Positions 8,723-17,937 of a stretch of 64,000 bases of DNA are shown here, piece after piece. The translations under genes and the position numbers were made by a program. Under the pieces are notes generated by a model. That model had not been told where the DNA came from. It did not search any database and saw only the letters and a list, made by a program, of their open reading frames with translations. This stretch comes from Nocardioides perillae (GTDB lineage: Bacteria; Actinomycetota; Actinomycetes; Propionibacteriales; Nocardioidaceae). Within the stretch, counting starts at the first letter, position 1, and every line of letters begins with the position of its first letter. The stretch spans positions 2,170,001 to 2,234,000 of the forward strand of contig NZ_JACCAC010000001.1 of NCBI RefSeq assembly GCF_013409425.1. The letters are read 5' to 3'.

Positions 8723-9826
8723 ATGACCGCCCCCGACGTCGCGCCCTACGACGCCCTGCTCCTCGTCTCCTTCGGCGGGCCCGAGAAGCCCGAGGACGTC
8801 GTGCCCTTCCTCGAGAACGTCACCCGCGGTCGCGGCATCCCGCGCGAGCGGCTCGAGGAGGTCGGCGAGCACTACTTCCTCTTCGGCGGCAAGTCGCCGA
8901 TCAACGACCAGAACCGCGCGTTCCTGGCCGCGCTGCGCGAGGACCTCGCGGCGGCCGGTCTCGACCTGCCCGTCTACTGGGGCAACCGCAACTGGGACCC
9001 CTACCTCGCCGACACGCTCGCCGAGATGGCGCGCGACGGCGTGCGACGGGCGGCGTGCTTCTTCACCTCGGTCTACTCCTCCTACTCCGGGTGCCGGCAG
9101 TACCGCGAGAACCTCGCCGAGGCCTCCGCCGCGGTCCGCGAGCAGGGCCTGGAGCCGCCGGTGCTCGACCGGCTGCGGCTGCCCTACAACCACCCCGGTT
9201 TCGCGGAGGCCAACGTCGACGCCACCCTGGCGGCGCTCGCCGAGCTGCCGACCGAGGTGCGCGACGGCGCCCGGCTGGTCTTCGTGACCCACTCGATCCC
9301 GACGGCGATGGACGAGTCGGCCGGCCCCGACGGGCACGCCTACACCCGGCAGCACCACGCGATCGCCGAGCACGTCGTCCTGCGGGTGCAGGAGGAGACC
9401 GGTCGGCGCCACCGCCACGACGTCGTCTTCTGCTCGCGCTCCGGCCCGCCGCACGTGCCGTGGCTCGAGCCCGACGTCAACGACCACCTGCGCGCGCTGC
9501 AGCAGGCGGGGGAGGGCGCCGCCGTGCTGGTGCCGATCGGCTTCGTCTCCGACCACATGGAGGTCATCTACGACCTCGACACCGAGGCGCTCGCCACGGC
9601 CGAGGAGATCGGGATGCCGGTGACCCGCGCCGCGACGGCCGGCGTCGACCCGCGCTTCGTGGCGACGGTGCGCGACCTGCTGGTCGAGCGCGCGGCGGCC
9701 GAGACCGGCCGCGACGTCTCCCGCGCCACCGTGGGCGGGCAGCGCGCGGTCCACGACCGCTGCCCCGCGCACTGCTGCCCCAACCTGCGCGGACCCCTGC
9801 CCACCCTCTGCGGCGCGGATGCCTGA
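8723..9826 (+). CDS. hemH: Ferrochelatase (coproporphyrin ferrochelatase type)
   Basis: A 367-residue enzyme that inserts Fe2+ into the porphyrin; in actinobacteria the substrate is coproporphyrin III in the coproporphyrin-dependent heme pathway. The metal-binding residues are His in [12 protein letters not shown] (about 195) and Glu in [11 protein letters not shown] (about 276). The C-terminus has a cysteine cluster (CPAHCC, then LCG), which together with an earlier Cys (SGCRQYREN) could hold the [2Fe-2S] cluster known in other actinobacterial ferrochelatases. The stop overlaps the inositol monophosphatase start by 8 bp, so the two are coupled. Confidence 0.93.
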   Translation: MTAPDVAPYDALLLVSFGGPEKPEDVVPFLENVTRGRGIPRERLEEVGEHYFLFGGKSPINDQNRAFLAALREDLAAAGLDLPVYWGNRNWDPYLADTLAEMARDGVRRAACFFTSVYSSYSGCRQYRENLAEASAAVREQGLEPPVLDRLRLPYNHPGFAEANVDATLAALAELPTEVRDGARLVFVTHSIPTAMDESAGPDGHAYTRQHHAIAEHVVLRVQEETGRRHRHDVVFCSRSGPPHVPWLEPDVNDHLRALQQAGEGAAVLVPIGFVSDHMEVIYDLDTEALATAEEIGMPVTRAATAGVDPRFVATVRDLLVERAAAETGRDVSRATVGGQRAVHDRCPAHCCPNLRGPLPTLCGADA

Positions 9827-10628
9827 GCCGGCCGTCGACGACCGGCTGCTCGGCGAGCTGCGGGGCGTCGCCCTCGAGGTGGCCGGGCGCGCCGCGGAGC
9901 TCGTGCGCGACCGCCGCCTGGGCGACGTCGAGGTCGCGGCGACCAAGTCGAGTGCCGTCGACGTCGTCACCGAGGCCGACCGCGCCAGCGAGGCCCTCGT
10001 GACCGAGCTGCTCGCCGAGCTGCGCCCCGACGACGCACTGCTGGGCGAGGAGGGCGCCAGCGCCCCCGGCTCCAGCGGGGTGCGCTGGGTCGTCGACCCG
10101 ATCGACGGCACGGTCAACTTCCTCTACGGCATCCCGCAGTACGCCGTGTCCCTGGCCGCCGAGGTCGACGGCGAGGCGGTCGTCGGCGTCGTGGTCAACG
10201 CCGCGACCGGCACCGTCTACGAGGCCGCCCTCGGCCAGGGTGCCCTGCGCGACGGCCGCCCCCTCGCCGTGCGCGACCCGGCGCCCCTCGCCGAGCGGCT
10301 GGTGCTCACCGGCTTCAGCTACGACGCCGGGCTCCGCGAGCTCCAGGCGGCCTCGCTCGTGCGGCTGCTGCCGCGCATCCGCGACGTGCGGCGCCGTGGC
10401 TCGGCCGCGCTCGACCTGTGCCACGTCGCGGAGGGCACCGCCGACGGCTACGTCGAGGAGGGCGTGAACCTCTGGGACCACGCCGCCGGGGGCCTCGTGG
10501 CCCGCGAGGCCGGCGCCCGCACCGAGCTCACCACCGGGCAGGGCGGTCTCGACCTCCTGCTGTGCGCGCCCGCCCACGGCTTCGAAGAGCTGCGCGCCGC
10601 GGTGGTCGAGGCCGGCTTCCTCGGCTGA
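9819..10628 (+). CDS. Inositol monophosphatase family protein (SuhB-like)
   Basis: A 269-residue Mg2+-dependent, Li+-sensitive phosphatase. Metal-binding residues are visible: Glu in LLGEEGA (about 74), the Asp-containing [12 protein letters not shown] (about 90), and [14 protein letters not shown] near 220. It probably dephosphorylates myo-inositol 1-phosphate for inositol lipids or mycothiol. The substrate assignment is from family and from synteny, since suhB occupies the same place next to the DUF4193 and dut genes in Mycobacterium. The start overlaps hemH by 8 bp. Confidence 0.88.
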   Translation: MPEPAVDDRLLGELRGVALEVAGRAAELVRDRRLGDVEVAATKSSAVDVVTEADRASEALVTELLAELRPDDALLGEEGASAPGSSGVRWVVDPIDGTVNFLYGIPQYAVSLAAEVDGEAVVGVVVNAATGTVYEAALGQGALRDGRPLAVRDPAPLAERLVLTGFSYDAGLRELQAASLVRLLPRIRDVRRRGSAALDLCHVAEGTADGYVEEGVNLWDHAAGGLVAREAGARTELTTGQGGLDLLLCAPAHGFEELRAAVVEAGFLG

Positions 10629-10825
10629 CGGGCGCTGAGGCGAGGGACACACCGCCCCACCCCCCTGGGGGGAACAACCCCACCGTGCCGCACGTTGGCT
10701 GGACCGGGTCCCGGTCCCGGTGCAGACACCGCCGGCGCGATGGTGCACAATCCGGCACCGACGAGGGCCCCGACCCGCACCGCCCGGCGAGCGCCGGGCA
10801 CCGACTTCCCCGGCAGGAGCACACC

Positions 10826-11116
10826 ATGGCGACCGACTACGACGCACCGCGCAAGACCGAGGAGGACCAGAGCGAGGAGAGCATCGAGGAGCTCAAGGCC
10901 CGCCGCCACGACAAGAACTCCGGCAAGGTCGACGAGGACGAGACCGAGGCCGCCGAGTCCTTCGAGCTCCCCGGCGCCGACCTGTCCCACGAGGAGCTCG
11001 CCGTCGAGGTCAAGCCCAAGCAGGACGACGAGTTCACCTGCATGAGCTGCTTCCTGGTCCACCACCGCAGCCAGCTCGCGGACGAGGGCAAGATGATCTG
11101 CCGCGACTGCGTCTGA
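10826..11116 (+). CDS. DUF4193 zinc-ribbon protein
   Basis: A 96-residue acidic protein with a very charged N-terminal half and a C-terminal zinc ribbon built from CMSC (near 76) and CRDC (last residues), spaced as a four-Cys metal site. DUF4193 proteins are conserved in actinobacteria with no known function. ATG follows CAGGAG with 7 nt spacing. It sits in the conserved suhB-DUF4193-DUF3093-dut neighbourhood. The 197 bp in front, from 10629, hold no gene that I can support. Confidence 0.88.
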   Translation: MATDYDAPRKTEEDQSEESIEELKARRHDKNSGKVDEDETEAAESFELPGADLSHEELAVEVKPKQDDEFTCMSCFLVHHRSQLADEGKMICRDCV

Positions 11117-11151
11117 GCCGCTACCGCACCTCCGCACTACCCACACGCACG

Positions 11152-11183
11152 ACGAGGGCCGCACCAGCAGGTGCGGCCCTCGT
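11152..11183. terminator. Strong hairpin terminator between convergent genes
   Basis: A perfect 14-bp stem (ACGAGGGCCGCACC and its complement) closes a 4-nt AGCA loop, 36 bp after the DUF4193 stop and 36 bp before the end of the DUF4235 gene on the other strand. It can serve both directions. No long T run, as is usual in high-GC actinobacteria. Confidence 0.85.
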
Positions 11184-11218
11184 GCTGTCCGTGGGTGCCC
11201 GCGCGGGCACCGTCGTGC

Positions 11219-11536
11219 TCAGGTGGTGGGCGCCCCCGCGGCGTCGGCGTGCTGGCCGTCCTTCTGCAGCTCCGGCGGCAGGTGGCCGGTCGACTTCAGG
11301 TAGTAGCCGGCCGCCCGGCGGGTGAAGGCCATGCGCACGATCTGGATGATCGCGCCGCTGGCAGCCGCCCAGAGCACCGCCTCGCGCAGGTCGACGTCGG
11401 GGTCGGCGGGGTTCGCCGGAGGGTTCTTGCCCGTGGCGGCGCGCCACGAGGTGTTGAGCGCCTTCTTCGCCACCGCCGCACCCATGAGGGCCGAGCCGAG
11501 CGAGAAGACCGACCACGCCTTGGAACCCGATGCCAT
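11219..11536 (-). CDS. DUF4235 membrane-associated protein
   Basis: A 105-residue protein starting MASGSKAWSVFSLGSALMGA, with one or two weak hydrophobic segments (about 9-25 and 50-68) and a polar C-terminus. It fits DUF4235, a small actinobacterial family of unknown role. An SD-like GGAGGA lies 6 nt before the ATG, and a -10-like TAGGGT at 11565-11570 precedes it. Function unknown. Confidence 0.8.
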   Translation of the reverse strand: MASGSKAWSVFSLGSALMGAAVAKKALNTSWRAATGKNPPANPADPDVDLREAVLWAAASGAIIQIVRMAFTRRAAGYYLKSTGHLPPELQKDGQHADAAGAPTT

Positions 11537-11578
11537 CTGTCCTCCATCTCGAGACTGGAGGGCAACCCTAGCCGGGGC

Positions 11579-12055
11579 TCAGCGCGGGTCGCTCGCCCGG
11601 CGGCCGTCGCGGGCGGCCTCCAGTGCGGCCACCAGCCGCTGCGGGTGGCGTGTCGAGACCAGCCAGTAGGGCGTCGGGTCGGCCGGGTCGCGCAGCTCCA
11701 CCTTGACGCTGCGCTTGAGGTAGGGCCGCAGCAGCAGGAAGGCTCGCGCGTCGGCCTCGACGCCGGCGGTGCGCCGCGTGGCCTCGCGGTCCAGCGCCGT
11801 GGCCGGGCCGAGGTGGCGCACGTCGATGCGCGCCCGCCCGGCCTGCAGCTCGGCGCCGTCGGGAGTGGTGACCACCCGCACCGGGGCACGGCCGTAGGCG
11901 AGCAGGAAGAGCGCCACCAGCGCGAGCGCGACGCCGGTGACGGCCCACGCGAGCGGCTCGGGCACGGCGACGACGAGGGCGAGCCACAGGCTGGCCACCA
12001 GCATCGTGCCCTGCACCCACCACCGCAGCGGGACCGTCAGGCGTTCGGTGTGCAC
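11579..12055 (-). CDS. DUF3093 membrane protein
   Basis: A 158-residue protein with two adjacent transmembrane helices at 14-55 followed by a soluble domain containing the family segment [12 protein letters not shown] near 130. DUF3093 is actinobacterial, without a known function. In M. tuberculosis the homologue (Rv2698) also lies divergent from dut, and that arrangement is kept here (62 bp between starts). Start GTG has a GGGAGG sequence 10 nt upstream and no clear TANNNT box. Confidence 0.82.
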   Translation of the reverse strand: MHTERLTVPLRWWVQGTMLVASLWLALVVAVPEPLAWAVTGVALALVALFLLAYGRAPVRVVTTPDGAELQAGRARIDVRHLGPATALDREATRRTAGVEADARAFLLLRPYLKRSVKVELRDPADPTPYWLVSTRHPQRLVAALEAARDGRRASDPR

Positions 12056-12105
12056 GCCACGATCCTCCCACTCCGGCGGGAACGGCCCCGAGGGGGGCGG
12101 AGGGC

Positions 12106-12111
12106 TACCCT
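12106..12111 (+). promoter_or_regulatory. -10 box of dut (leaderless)
   Basis: TACCCT ends 6 nt before the GTG at 12118. Confidence 0.6.
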
Positions 12112-12117
12112 CGCGCG

Positions 12118-12606
12118 GTGCCCGACCTCGACGTGCTGCTGACCCGCCTCGACCCCGACCTCCCGCTCCCGGCGTACGCCCACCCCGGCGACGCGGGCGC
12201 CGACCTGCGCACGACGGTCGACGTGCGCCTGGCGCCGGGGGAGCGTGCCCTGGTGCCGACCGGTGTCGCCCTCGCGGTCCCGCAGGGCTACGTCGCGCTG
12301 GTGCACCCCCGCTCGGGGCTCGCCGCGCGGCACGGCCTGTCGGTGCTCAACACCCCGGGCACGGTCGACGCGGGCTACCGCGGCGAGGTGAAGGTGCTCC
12401 TGGTCAACCTCGACCCGCGCGAGCCCCTCGAGCTGCGTCGCGGCGACCGCGTGGCGCAGCTCGTGGTGCAGCGCGTCGAGCAGGTGCGCTTCGTGGAGGT
12501 CGACACCCTGCCGGGGAGTGAGCGGGGCGACGGCGGTTACGGTTCCACCGGGGGCTTCGGTCGTGCCGCGGCTCCCGGCCCGTCCGCAACCGAGGAGTCG
12601 TCGTGA
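12118..12606 (+). CDS. dut: dUTP diphosphatase
   Basis: A 162-residue trimeric dUTPase that hydrolyses dUTP to dUMP and PPi, keeping uracil out of DNA and supplying dTMP synthesis. All five motifs are present: [29 protein letters not shown] with the catalytic Asp and Tyr, GDRVAQLVV, and the C-terminal Gly-rich P-loop-like [13 protein letters not shown]. The start is a leaderless GTG. The stop overlaps the DUF3710 GTG by 4 bp (GTGA), implying translational coupling. Confidence 0.95.
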   Translation: MPDLDVLLTRLDPDLPLPAYAHPGDAGADLRTTVDVRLAPGERALVPTGVALAVPQGYVALVHPRSGLAARHGLSVLNTPGTVDAGYRGEVKVLLVNLDPREPLELRRGDRVAQLVVQRVEQVRFVEVDTLPGSERGDGGYGSTGGFGRAAAPGPSATEESS

Positions 12607-13265
12607 AGTTCCGCCGCAAGTCCGCCGCGCAGTCCACCGACGAGGCAGCCGACTCCTCGGTCGACCTCGAGGGCCAGGAGCTCGGCGAGGACGAGGAGGT
12701 CCTCGTGCACGGCCCCGTCGACGCCGACGACCTCGACCTGGACTCCTTCGGCGACGAGGCGCCGCCGTGGGTCGACCTCGGCTCGCTGCTCATCACGCCC
12801 GAGCCGGGGATGCAGCTGCGGATGCAGGTCGACGAGCAGAGCCAGCGGGTGCAGGCGATCATCCTGACCGGTCCCGACGGGGCGCTCGAGGTCATGGCCT
12901 TCGCGGCCCCGCGCGGCGGCGGGCTCTGGGACGAGGTGCGGCCGCAGATCGCGGCCGACATGGCGCGCCGCGGCGGCACCGCGACCGAGGTCGACGGCCG
13001 CTGGGGCAAGGAGCTCGACTGCCGCATCACCGTGCAGCGCGGCGACGGCAGCCCCGCGACGCAGCCGTCGCGCATCATCGGCATCGACGGCCAGCGCTGG
13101 ATGTTGCGCGCCACGCTGCTCGGCCGCCCGGCCGTCGACCGCGAGGCCGCCGAGCACTGGGAGGCCGTGCTGGCCAACGTCGTGGTGCGCCGCGGCAAGG
13201 AGCCCATGGCGGTCGGCGACCAGCTGCCCGTCGTCCTGCCGCCCGACGCCCGGCCCGTCTCCTGA
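12603..13265 (+). CDS. DUF3710 protein
   Basis: A 220-residue protein with a charged N-terminal 40 residues ([10 protein letters not shown] then acidic) and a compact domain with the family sequence [17 protein letters not shown] near 61-77 and [12 protein letters not shown] near 170. DUF3710 always lies beside dut in actinobacteria (Rv2696c in M. tuberculosis); its role is not known. GTG start overlaps dut by 4 bp. Confidence 0.86.
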   Translation: MKFRRKSAAQSTDEAADSSVDLEGQELGEDEEVLVHGPVDADDLDLDSFGDEAPPWVDLGSLLITPEPGMQLRMQVDEQSQRVQAIILTGPDGALEVMAFAAPRGGGLWDEVRPQIAADMARRGGTATEVDGRWGKELDCRITVQRGDGSPATQPSRIIGIDGQRWMLRATLLGRPAVDREAAEHWEAVLANVVVRRGKEPMAVGDQLPVVLPPDARPVS

Positions 13266-13299
13266 CCCGTCTGCTGACCCGTCTGCTGACCCGGCACGC
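13253..13299 (+). repeat. 12-bp tandem repeat across the DUF3710 stop
   Basis: GACCCGTCTGCT is present twice in full (13264-13287) with partial copies on both sides. Each copy puts a TGA in the same frame, so the DUF3710 stop is followed by further in-frame stops. Confidence 0.7.
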
Positions 13300-13317
13300 G
13301 ACCGGGTCGTCCTGACC

Positions 13318-13323
13318 TACGCT
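13318..13323 (+). promoter_or_regulatory. -10 box of OB-fold gene (leaderless)
   Basis: TACGCT ends 6 nt before the ATG at 13330. Confidence 0.6.
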
Positions 13324-13329
13324 GGAGCC

Positions 13330-13695
13330 ATGACCGCAGGCACGAGCCGGCTGCGCCGGACGATCAGTGCGTGGGCCGACGTGAAGGGCCAGGAGGCCCG
13401 TGACCTGCGCCGCGAGACCGAGCAGTCCGGCTGCGCCTGCATCGCCGAGTGCGGCGAGCGGGCCCGGGTGGTCCTGCGCGGCACGCTCAGCTCGGTGATG
13501 CTGCGCCCCCGCGGGGGCGTCCCGGCCCTCGAGGCCGAGCTCGACGACGGGTCGGGCCGCCTCAGCCTGATCTGGCTCGGCCGTCGCCGCATCGCCGGCA
13601 TCGGGCCCGGCACCAAGATCCAGGTCGAGGGGCGCATCGGGGTCCAGGACGGCATGCGCGTGCTGTGGAACCCCCGCTACGAGCTGCTCCCGTGA
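13330..13695 (+). CDS. OB-fold nucleic acid binding domain protein
   Basis: A 121-residue protein with a short helical N-terminus and one OB fold (about 38-118: RARVVLRGTLSSVM to GMRVLWNPRYELL), the type found in the RecG/tRNA-synthetase-like nucleic acid binding families. It matches Rv2694c by position in the dut block. It probably binds nucleic acid but no partner is known. GTGA overlap with the next gene. Confidence 0.83.
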   Translation: MTAGTSRLRRTISAWADVKGQEARDLRRETEQSGCACIAECGERARVVLRGTLSSVMLRPRGGVPALEAELDDGSGRLSLIWLGRRRIAGIGPGTKIQVEGRIGVQDGMRVLWNPRYELLP

Positions 13696-14435
13696 CCGCC
13701 GGCGAGCGCACCCCCGACGCCCGTCCGGCGGCCGGGCCCGCCGCGGCCCCGGCGCCCGACGCCCAGACCGTCGAGGCCGTCGTGCGCGCCCAGCTCGCCC
13801 GGGCGCTCGGCGGTCGCCGCGGCATGCTCGAGGCCGCGCTGCCCACGGCGCTGTTCACCGTCACGTGGCTGCTGGGCGACGACCTCAGGCTCGCGCTCGG
13901 CGTCAGCGTGGGTGCCGCGCTGGTCCTGCTCGCCGTCCGGATGGTGCAGCGCAGCTCGGTGCAGTTCGTCGTCAACGCGCTGGTGGGCATCGGCATCGGC
14001 TGGCTCTTCGTCACGATGTCGGCCCGCTCCGGCGGCAGCGAGGACGAGCAGGCCCTGGCCTACTTCCTGCCCGGCATCCTCTACAACGGCGGCTACACCG
14101 TCGTCCTCGCCCTCACCTGCCTCGTCGGCTGGCCGCTGGTCGGCTTCATGGTCGGCTCCGTCACCGGCGACGCGACCGCGTGGCACGACGACCGGCAGGT
14201 GGTGCGGCTGTGCACGCGCCTCACGTGGATCCTGGTCCTGCCGTGCGCCGTGCGCGCCCTCGCGCAGGGCCCGGTGTGGCTCGCGGGCCGCTCGGGCTCC
14301 CTCGACCCCGACGTGGCCGTCGCCGTGCTCGGCGCGATGAAGGTCGGCATGGGCTGGCCGCTGCAGCTCGCCGCGCTGGGCGCCATGGTGTGGCTGCTGG
14401 CGCGCGGCAGCACGCCGGTGGGCCGCCCGGCCTGA
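13692..14435 (+). CDS. DUF3159 integral membrane protein
   Basis: A 247-residue protein with an Ala/Pro-rich N-terminal tail (1-45) and six predicted membrane helices. The family sequence AALPTALFTVTWL starts the first helix, and the FLPGILYNGGYTVVLA segment lies near 120. DUF3159 corresponds to Rv2693c in the same conserved order. Function unknown. The GTG start overlaps the OB-fold stop by 4 bp. Confidence 0.84.
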   Translation: MTAGERTPDARPAAGPAAAPAPDAQTVEAVVRAQLARALGGRRGMLEAALPTALFTVTWLLGDDLRLALGVSVGAALVLLAVRMVQRSSVQFVVNALVGIGIGWLFVTMSARSGGSEDEQALAYFLPGILYNGGYTVVLALTCLVGWPLVGFMVGSVTGDATAWHDDRQVVRLCTRLTWILVLPCAVRALAQGPVWLAGRSGSLDPDVAVAVLGAMKVGMGWPLQLAALGAMVWLLARGSTPVGRPA

Positions 14436-14445
14436 CGGCGTACGC

Positions 14446-14469
14446 CGGGCCCTGGGGGCCGCGGGCCCG
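14446..14469. terminator. Hairpin between convergent DUF3159 and trkA genes
   Basis: A 7-bp stem CGGGCCC/GGGCCCG with a 10-nt loop fills the 34-bp gap between the two stops. Confidence 0.5.
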
Positions 14470-15141
14470 TCAGCCGCCGTGCAGCGTGGGCGCCAGCAGT
14501 CGCTCGAGCGCGTCCTCGGTCTCGGCGGGCACGACGAAGAGGAGCTCGTCGCCGGCCTCGACCGGCTGCTCGTCGGCCGGCACGTAGACCTGGCCGTCGC
14601 GCAGGATGGTGACGAGGGCGCAGTTCTCGGGCAGCGGGATGAGCCCGACGGGCTTGCCGACGTAGGGCGAGTCCTCGGGCAGCGTCATCTCGACGAGGTT
14701 GGCGCCGCCCTTGCGGAAGGTGAACAGGCGCACCAGGTCGCCGACCGAGACGGCCTCCTCGACCAGCGCCGACATGATGCGCGGCGTCGAGACGTTGACG
14801 TCGACGCCCCAGGCCTCGGTGAAGAGCCACTCGTTGTTGGGGTGGTTGACCCGTCCCACGGTGCGCGGCACGCCGAACTCCGTCTTGGCCAGCAGCGAGG
14901 TGACGAGGTTGACCTTGTCGTCGCCGGTCGCGGCGATGACCACGTCGCAGCGGTCGAGCGAGGCCTCCTCCAGCGAGGACAGCTCGCAGGAGTCGGCGAG
15001 CAGCCACTCGGCGTGCGGGACCCGCTCGGGCTTGATCGAGGCGGCGTTCTTGTCGATCAGCAGCACCTCGTGGCCGTTGTCGATGAGCTCGCGGGCGATG
15101 GAGCGGCCGACGGCCCCCGCTCCGGCGATGGCGACGCGCAT
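14470..15141 (-). CDS. TrkA family K+ uptake regulator (CeoC-like)
   Basis: A 223-residue RCK protein. The N-terminal Rossmann domain starts MRVAIAGAGAVGRSIA (NAD(H) loop GAGAVG), acidic residue after beta-2 in LLIDKN. The C-terminal RCK_C domain covers about 140-220. It binds nucleotide and gates a Trk-type K+ transporter from the cytosol. The gene lies 7 bp behind a second TrkA gene, an arrangement equal to ceoB-ceoC of M. tuberculosis. No TrkH/TrkG-like pore gene is in the window. Confidence 0.9.
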   Translation of the reverse strand: MRVAIAGAGAVGRSIARELIDNGHEVLLIDKNAASIKPERVPHAEWLLADSCELSSLEEASLDRCDVVIAATGDDKVNLVTSLLAKTEFGVPRTVGRVNHPNNEWLFTEAWGVDVNVSTPRIMSALVEEAVSVGDLVRLFTFRKGGANLVEMTLPEDSPYVGKPVGLIPLPENCALVTILRDGQVYVPADEQPVEAGDELLFVVPAETEDALERLLAPTLHGG

Positions 15142-15148
15142 GTCCCCT

Positions 15149-15811
15149 CTACTCCTGCTCGGGTCCGCGCTCGAGCACGGCGTAGGCGTGGGCGGCGTTC
15201 TCCTCGCGCATGACCAGGTGCAGGAGGTCGCCCTCCTGCAGCACCGTCTCGCGCACGGGCAGCATGCCCTCGCCGAGGCGGTCGATCCACGCGATGCGCG
15301 AGCGCGACTGCTGCTGGAAGACGATGGTGCGACCGCCGATCCAGGCCTCGGGCACGGGCACCTGGTCGAGGCGGATCGTGCCGGAGGGGTCGCGGAAGTC
15401 GGGCTCGGCGCCGGCCGGCAGCAGCCGGCGCAGCACCTGGTCGGCCGTCCACTTCACCGTCGCGACGGTGGTGATGCCGAGGCGCTGGTAGACCTCGGCG
15501 CGGCCGGGGTCGTAGATGCGGGCCACGACCTGGTCGATGCCGAAGGTCTCGCGGGCCACCCGGGCGGCGATGATGTTGGAGTTGTCGCCGGAGGAGACGG
15601 CCGCGAAGGCGTCGGCGCGGCGGATGCCGGCCTTCTCCAGGACCTCCTGGTCGAAGCCGATGCCGGTGACCTTGTCGCCGTTGAACTCCGGGCCGAGGCG
15701 GCGGAAGGCGTCCGGCTCGCTGTCGATGACCGCGACGGTGTGGTGGCGGTCCTCCAGGCTGCGGGCCAGCGTGGAGCCCACCCGGCCGCAGCCCATGATC
15801 ACGACGTGCAC
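15149..15811 (-). CDS. TrkA family K+ uptake regulator (CeoB-like)
   Basis: A 220-residue RCK protein, paralogous to its downstream neighbour: MHVVIMGCGRVGSTLA at the N-terminus, VIDSEP after beta-2, then RCK_C from about 135. It is the first gene of a two-gene operon and probably forms a hetero-oligomer with the second. The start GTG has a -10 box 6 nt upstream, so the message is likely leaderless. Divergent from the APC permease, with 80 bp between starts. Confidence 0.9.
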   Translation of the reverse strand: MHVVIMGCGRVGSTLARSLEDRHHTVAVIDSEPDAFRRLGPEFNGDKVTGIGFDQEVLEKAGIRRADAFAAVSSGDNSNIIAARVARETFGIDQVVARIYDPGRAEVYQRLGITTVATVKWTADQVLRRLLPAGAEPDFRDPSGTIRLDQVPVPEAWIGGRTIVFQQQSRSRIAWIDRLGEGMLPVRETVLQEGDLLHLVMREENAAHAYAVLERGPEQE

Positions 15812-15817
15812 ACCGGC

Positions 15818-15823
15818 ACGGTA
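15818..15823 (-). promoter_or_regulatory. -10 box of trkA operon (leaderless)
   Basis: Minus-strand TACCGT, 6 nt before the GTG at 15811. Confidence 0.55.
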
Positions 15824-15877
15824 CTCCAGCGGACCCCTCCCGGACGCGTCGGTGCAGGCCGTGGGCGCCGCGGGGTC

Positions 15878-15883
15878 TAGCCT
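15878..15883 (+). promoter_or_regulatory. -10 box of APC permease gene
   Basis: TAGCCT ends 8 nt before the GTG at 15892. It excludes the in-frame TTG at 15883, which overlaps the box. Confidence 0.5.
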
Positions 15884-15891
15884 TGCCGGTC

Positions 15892-17937
15892 GTGGGTGTC
15901 GGCGACGTCTCGAAACGGATCCTGCTGGGGCGCAAGCTGCGCAGCTCGCAGGTGGGCGAGACCCTGCTGTCGAAGAAGATCGCCTTCCCGGTCTTCGCCA
16001 GCGACGCGCTGTCGTCGGTGGCCTACGCCCCCGACGAGATCTTCATCATCTTGTCGCTGGCGGGCATCTCGCTCTACGCCTACTCGTGGTGGATCGCCCT
16101 GGCCGTCGCGGTGGTGATGGTGACCGTCGTCGCCTCCTACCGCCAGACGGTGCACGCCTACCCCAGCGGCGGCGGCGACTACGAGGTGGCGATGGTCAAC
16201 CTCGGCCCCCGCGCCGGCATGACGGTCGCGAGCGCGCTCATCGTCGACTACGTCCTCGTGGTGGCGGTGTCGCTCTCCTCGGCCGCGCAGTACGCCGCGT
16301 CCGCGATCGGGTTCGTCAGCGGGCACGAGGCGACGGTCGCCACGGTGCTCGTCGTGGCGCTCACCGTGGTCAACCTCCGCGGCGTCCGCGAGTCGGGCGC
16401 CTGGTTCGCCCTGCCGGCGTACGCCTTCGTGCTCGGCCTCGGCACCATGCTCGCCGTCGGCGCGGTCCGCGCACTGTCCGGCACCCTGCCGCCTGCCGAG
16501 AGCGCCGAGCTGCGGATCGTCGAGGCCGAGGGCTACGAGGGCACGCTGACGACGGTCGCGCTGGTCTTCCTGGTCGCGCGCGCCTTCTCGTCGGGCTGTG
16601 CGGCGCTGACGGGTGTCGAGGCGATCTCCAACGGCGTGCCGGCCTTCCGCAAGCCGAAGAGCCGCAACGCCGCCACCACCCTCGGGCTGCTGGCGCTGGT
16701 CGCGATCACGCTCATGATGGGCGTCGTCACGCTCGCCAACGAGATGCGCGTGCGCTACGTCGACCCCAACGAGGGCGAGCGCCTCGTCGACGCGGCCGGG
16801 CGCCCCGTCGAGCTGGAGCAGCAGACCCTCATCGCGCAGATCGCCGAGGGCGTGTTCGACACCTTCCCCCCGGGCTACTACTTCGTGGTGCTGGCCACCG
16901 GCGTCATCCTCGTGCTGGCCTCCAACACCGCGTTCAACGGCTTCCCGGTGCTGGGGTCGATCCTGGCCCGCGACGGCTTCGCGCCGCGCGCGCTCGGCTC
17001 GCGCGGGGACCGCCTGGCCTACAGCAACGGCATCGTCTTCCTCGCCGTGCTCGCCGTCGTCCTCATCGTGGCCTTCGACGCCGAGGTCACCCGGCTGATC
17101 CAGCTCTACATCGTCGGCGTTTTCGTCAGCTTCAACCTCAGCCAGCTCGGGATGATGCGCCACTGGACGCGTCAGCTGGCCTCGGAGGGCGACCCCGCCG
17201 TGCGGCGCCGGATGCAGCGCTCGCGCGCCATCAACGGCTTCGGCCTGGCCATGACCGCGGTGGTCTTCGTGATCATCCTGGTGACCAAGTTCCTCGCCGG
17301 CGCCTGGATCGCCCTGCTCGCGATGGGCACCTTCTACCTGCTGATGAGCGGGGTACGCCGGCACTACACCGCGGTGTCGGAGGAGCTCGCCGCCGACGAG
17401 CAGGACAAGGTGCTGCCGACCCGGGTGCACGCCATCGTGCTGGTGTCCAAGCTGCACAAGCCGACGCTGCGCGCGCTGGCCTACGCCAAGGCGATGCGGC
17501 CCAACGTGCTCGAGGCCGTCTACGTCGGCACCGACGCGCGCGAGGCCAACCGGCTGGTCGACGAGTGGGACGCCCGGCGCGTCGACGTGCCGCTCAAGAT
17601 CCTGCACTCGCCCTACCGCGAGCTGGTGCGCCCGACCGTCGACTACGCGACCGAGATCCGCAAGGCCAACCCGCGCGGCGTCGTCGCGGTCTTCATCCCG
17701 GAGTACGTCGTGGGGCACTGGTGGGAGCAGCTGCTCCACAACCAGACCGCGCTGCGCCTCAAGGGCCGGCTGCTCTTCACCCCCGGCGTCATGGTCATCT
17801 CGGTGCCCTTCCAGCTGCGCTCCTCGCAGGCGGCCCTGGAGCGCGAGGAGCGCGACGTCGACCGCGTGCGGCCGGGCGACCTGCGCGCCGGGCGCGTGCG
17901 CGTCGACGAGCCCGGTGGGCAGGTGCACGGGCGGTGA
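15892..17937 (+). CDS. APC family permease
   Basis: A 681-residue transporter of the amino acid-polyamine-organocation superfamily. About 12 membrane helices span residues 30-480; the first contains FPVFASDALSSVAYAPDE, the unwound-helix signature of this branch. The last 190 residues form a soluble alpha/beta domain (VHAIVLVSKLHKPTLRAL) similar to a universal-stress-like regulatory tail. The homologue Rv2690c lies in the same place in Mycobacterium. Substrate unknown; K+ or amino acids are possible, given the divergent trkA pair. The stop overlaps the methyltransferase start by 4 bp. Confidence 0.87.
   Translation: MGVGDVSKRILLGRKLRSSQVGETLLSKKIAFPVFASDALSSVAYAPDEIFIILSLAGISLYAYSWWIALAVAVVMVTVVASYRQTVHAYPSGGGDYEVAMVNLGPRAGMTVASALIVDYVLVVAVSLSSAAQYAASAIGFVSGHEATVATVLVVALTVVNLRGVRESGAWFALPAYAFVLGLGTMLAVGAVRALSGTLPPAESAELRIVEAEGYEGTLTTVALVFLVARAFSSGCAALTGVEAISNGVPAFRKPKSRNAATTLGLLALVAITLMMGVVTLANEMRVRYVDPNEGERLVDAAGRPVELEQQTLIAQIAEGVFDTFPPGYYFVVLATGVILVLASNTAFNGFPVLGSILARDGFAPRALGSRGDRLAYSNGIVFLAVLAVVLIVAFDAEVTRLIQLYIVGVFVSFNLSQLGMMRHWTRQLASEGDPAVRRRMQRSRAINGFGLAMTAVVFVIILVTKFLAGAWIALLAMGTFYLLMSGVRRHYTAVSEELAADEQDKVLPTRVHAIVLVSKLHKPTLRALAYAKAMRPNVLEAVYVGTDAREANRLVDEWDARRVDVPLKILHSPYRELVRPTVDYATEIRKANPRGVVAVFIPEYVVGHWWEQLLHNQTALRLKGRLLFTPGVMVISVPFQLRSSQAALEREERDVDRVRPGDLRAGRVRVDEPGGQVHGR

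Noticed and set aside
6659-10117. Long minus-strand open frame opposite hemH and the inositol phosphatase
   Set aside because: Its translation is Arg/Gly/His-rich without any domain and it runs antisense to recognised genes; typical for very GC-rich DNA.
10629-10825. Terminator at the CCCCCTGGGGG sequence after the inositol phosphatase
   Set aside because: The palindrome has no loop, so it cannot form a normal hairpin in RNA.
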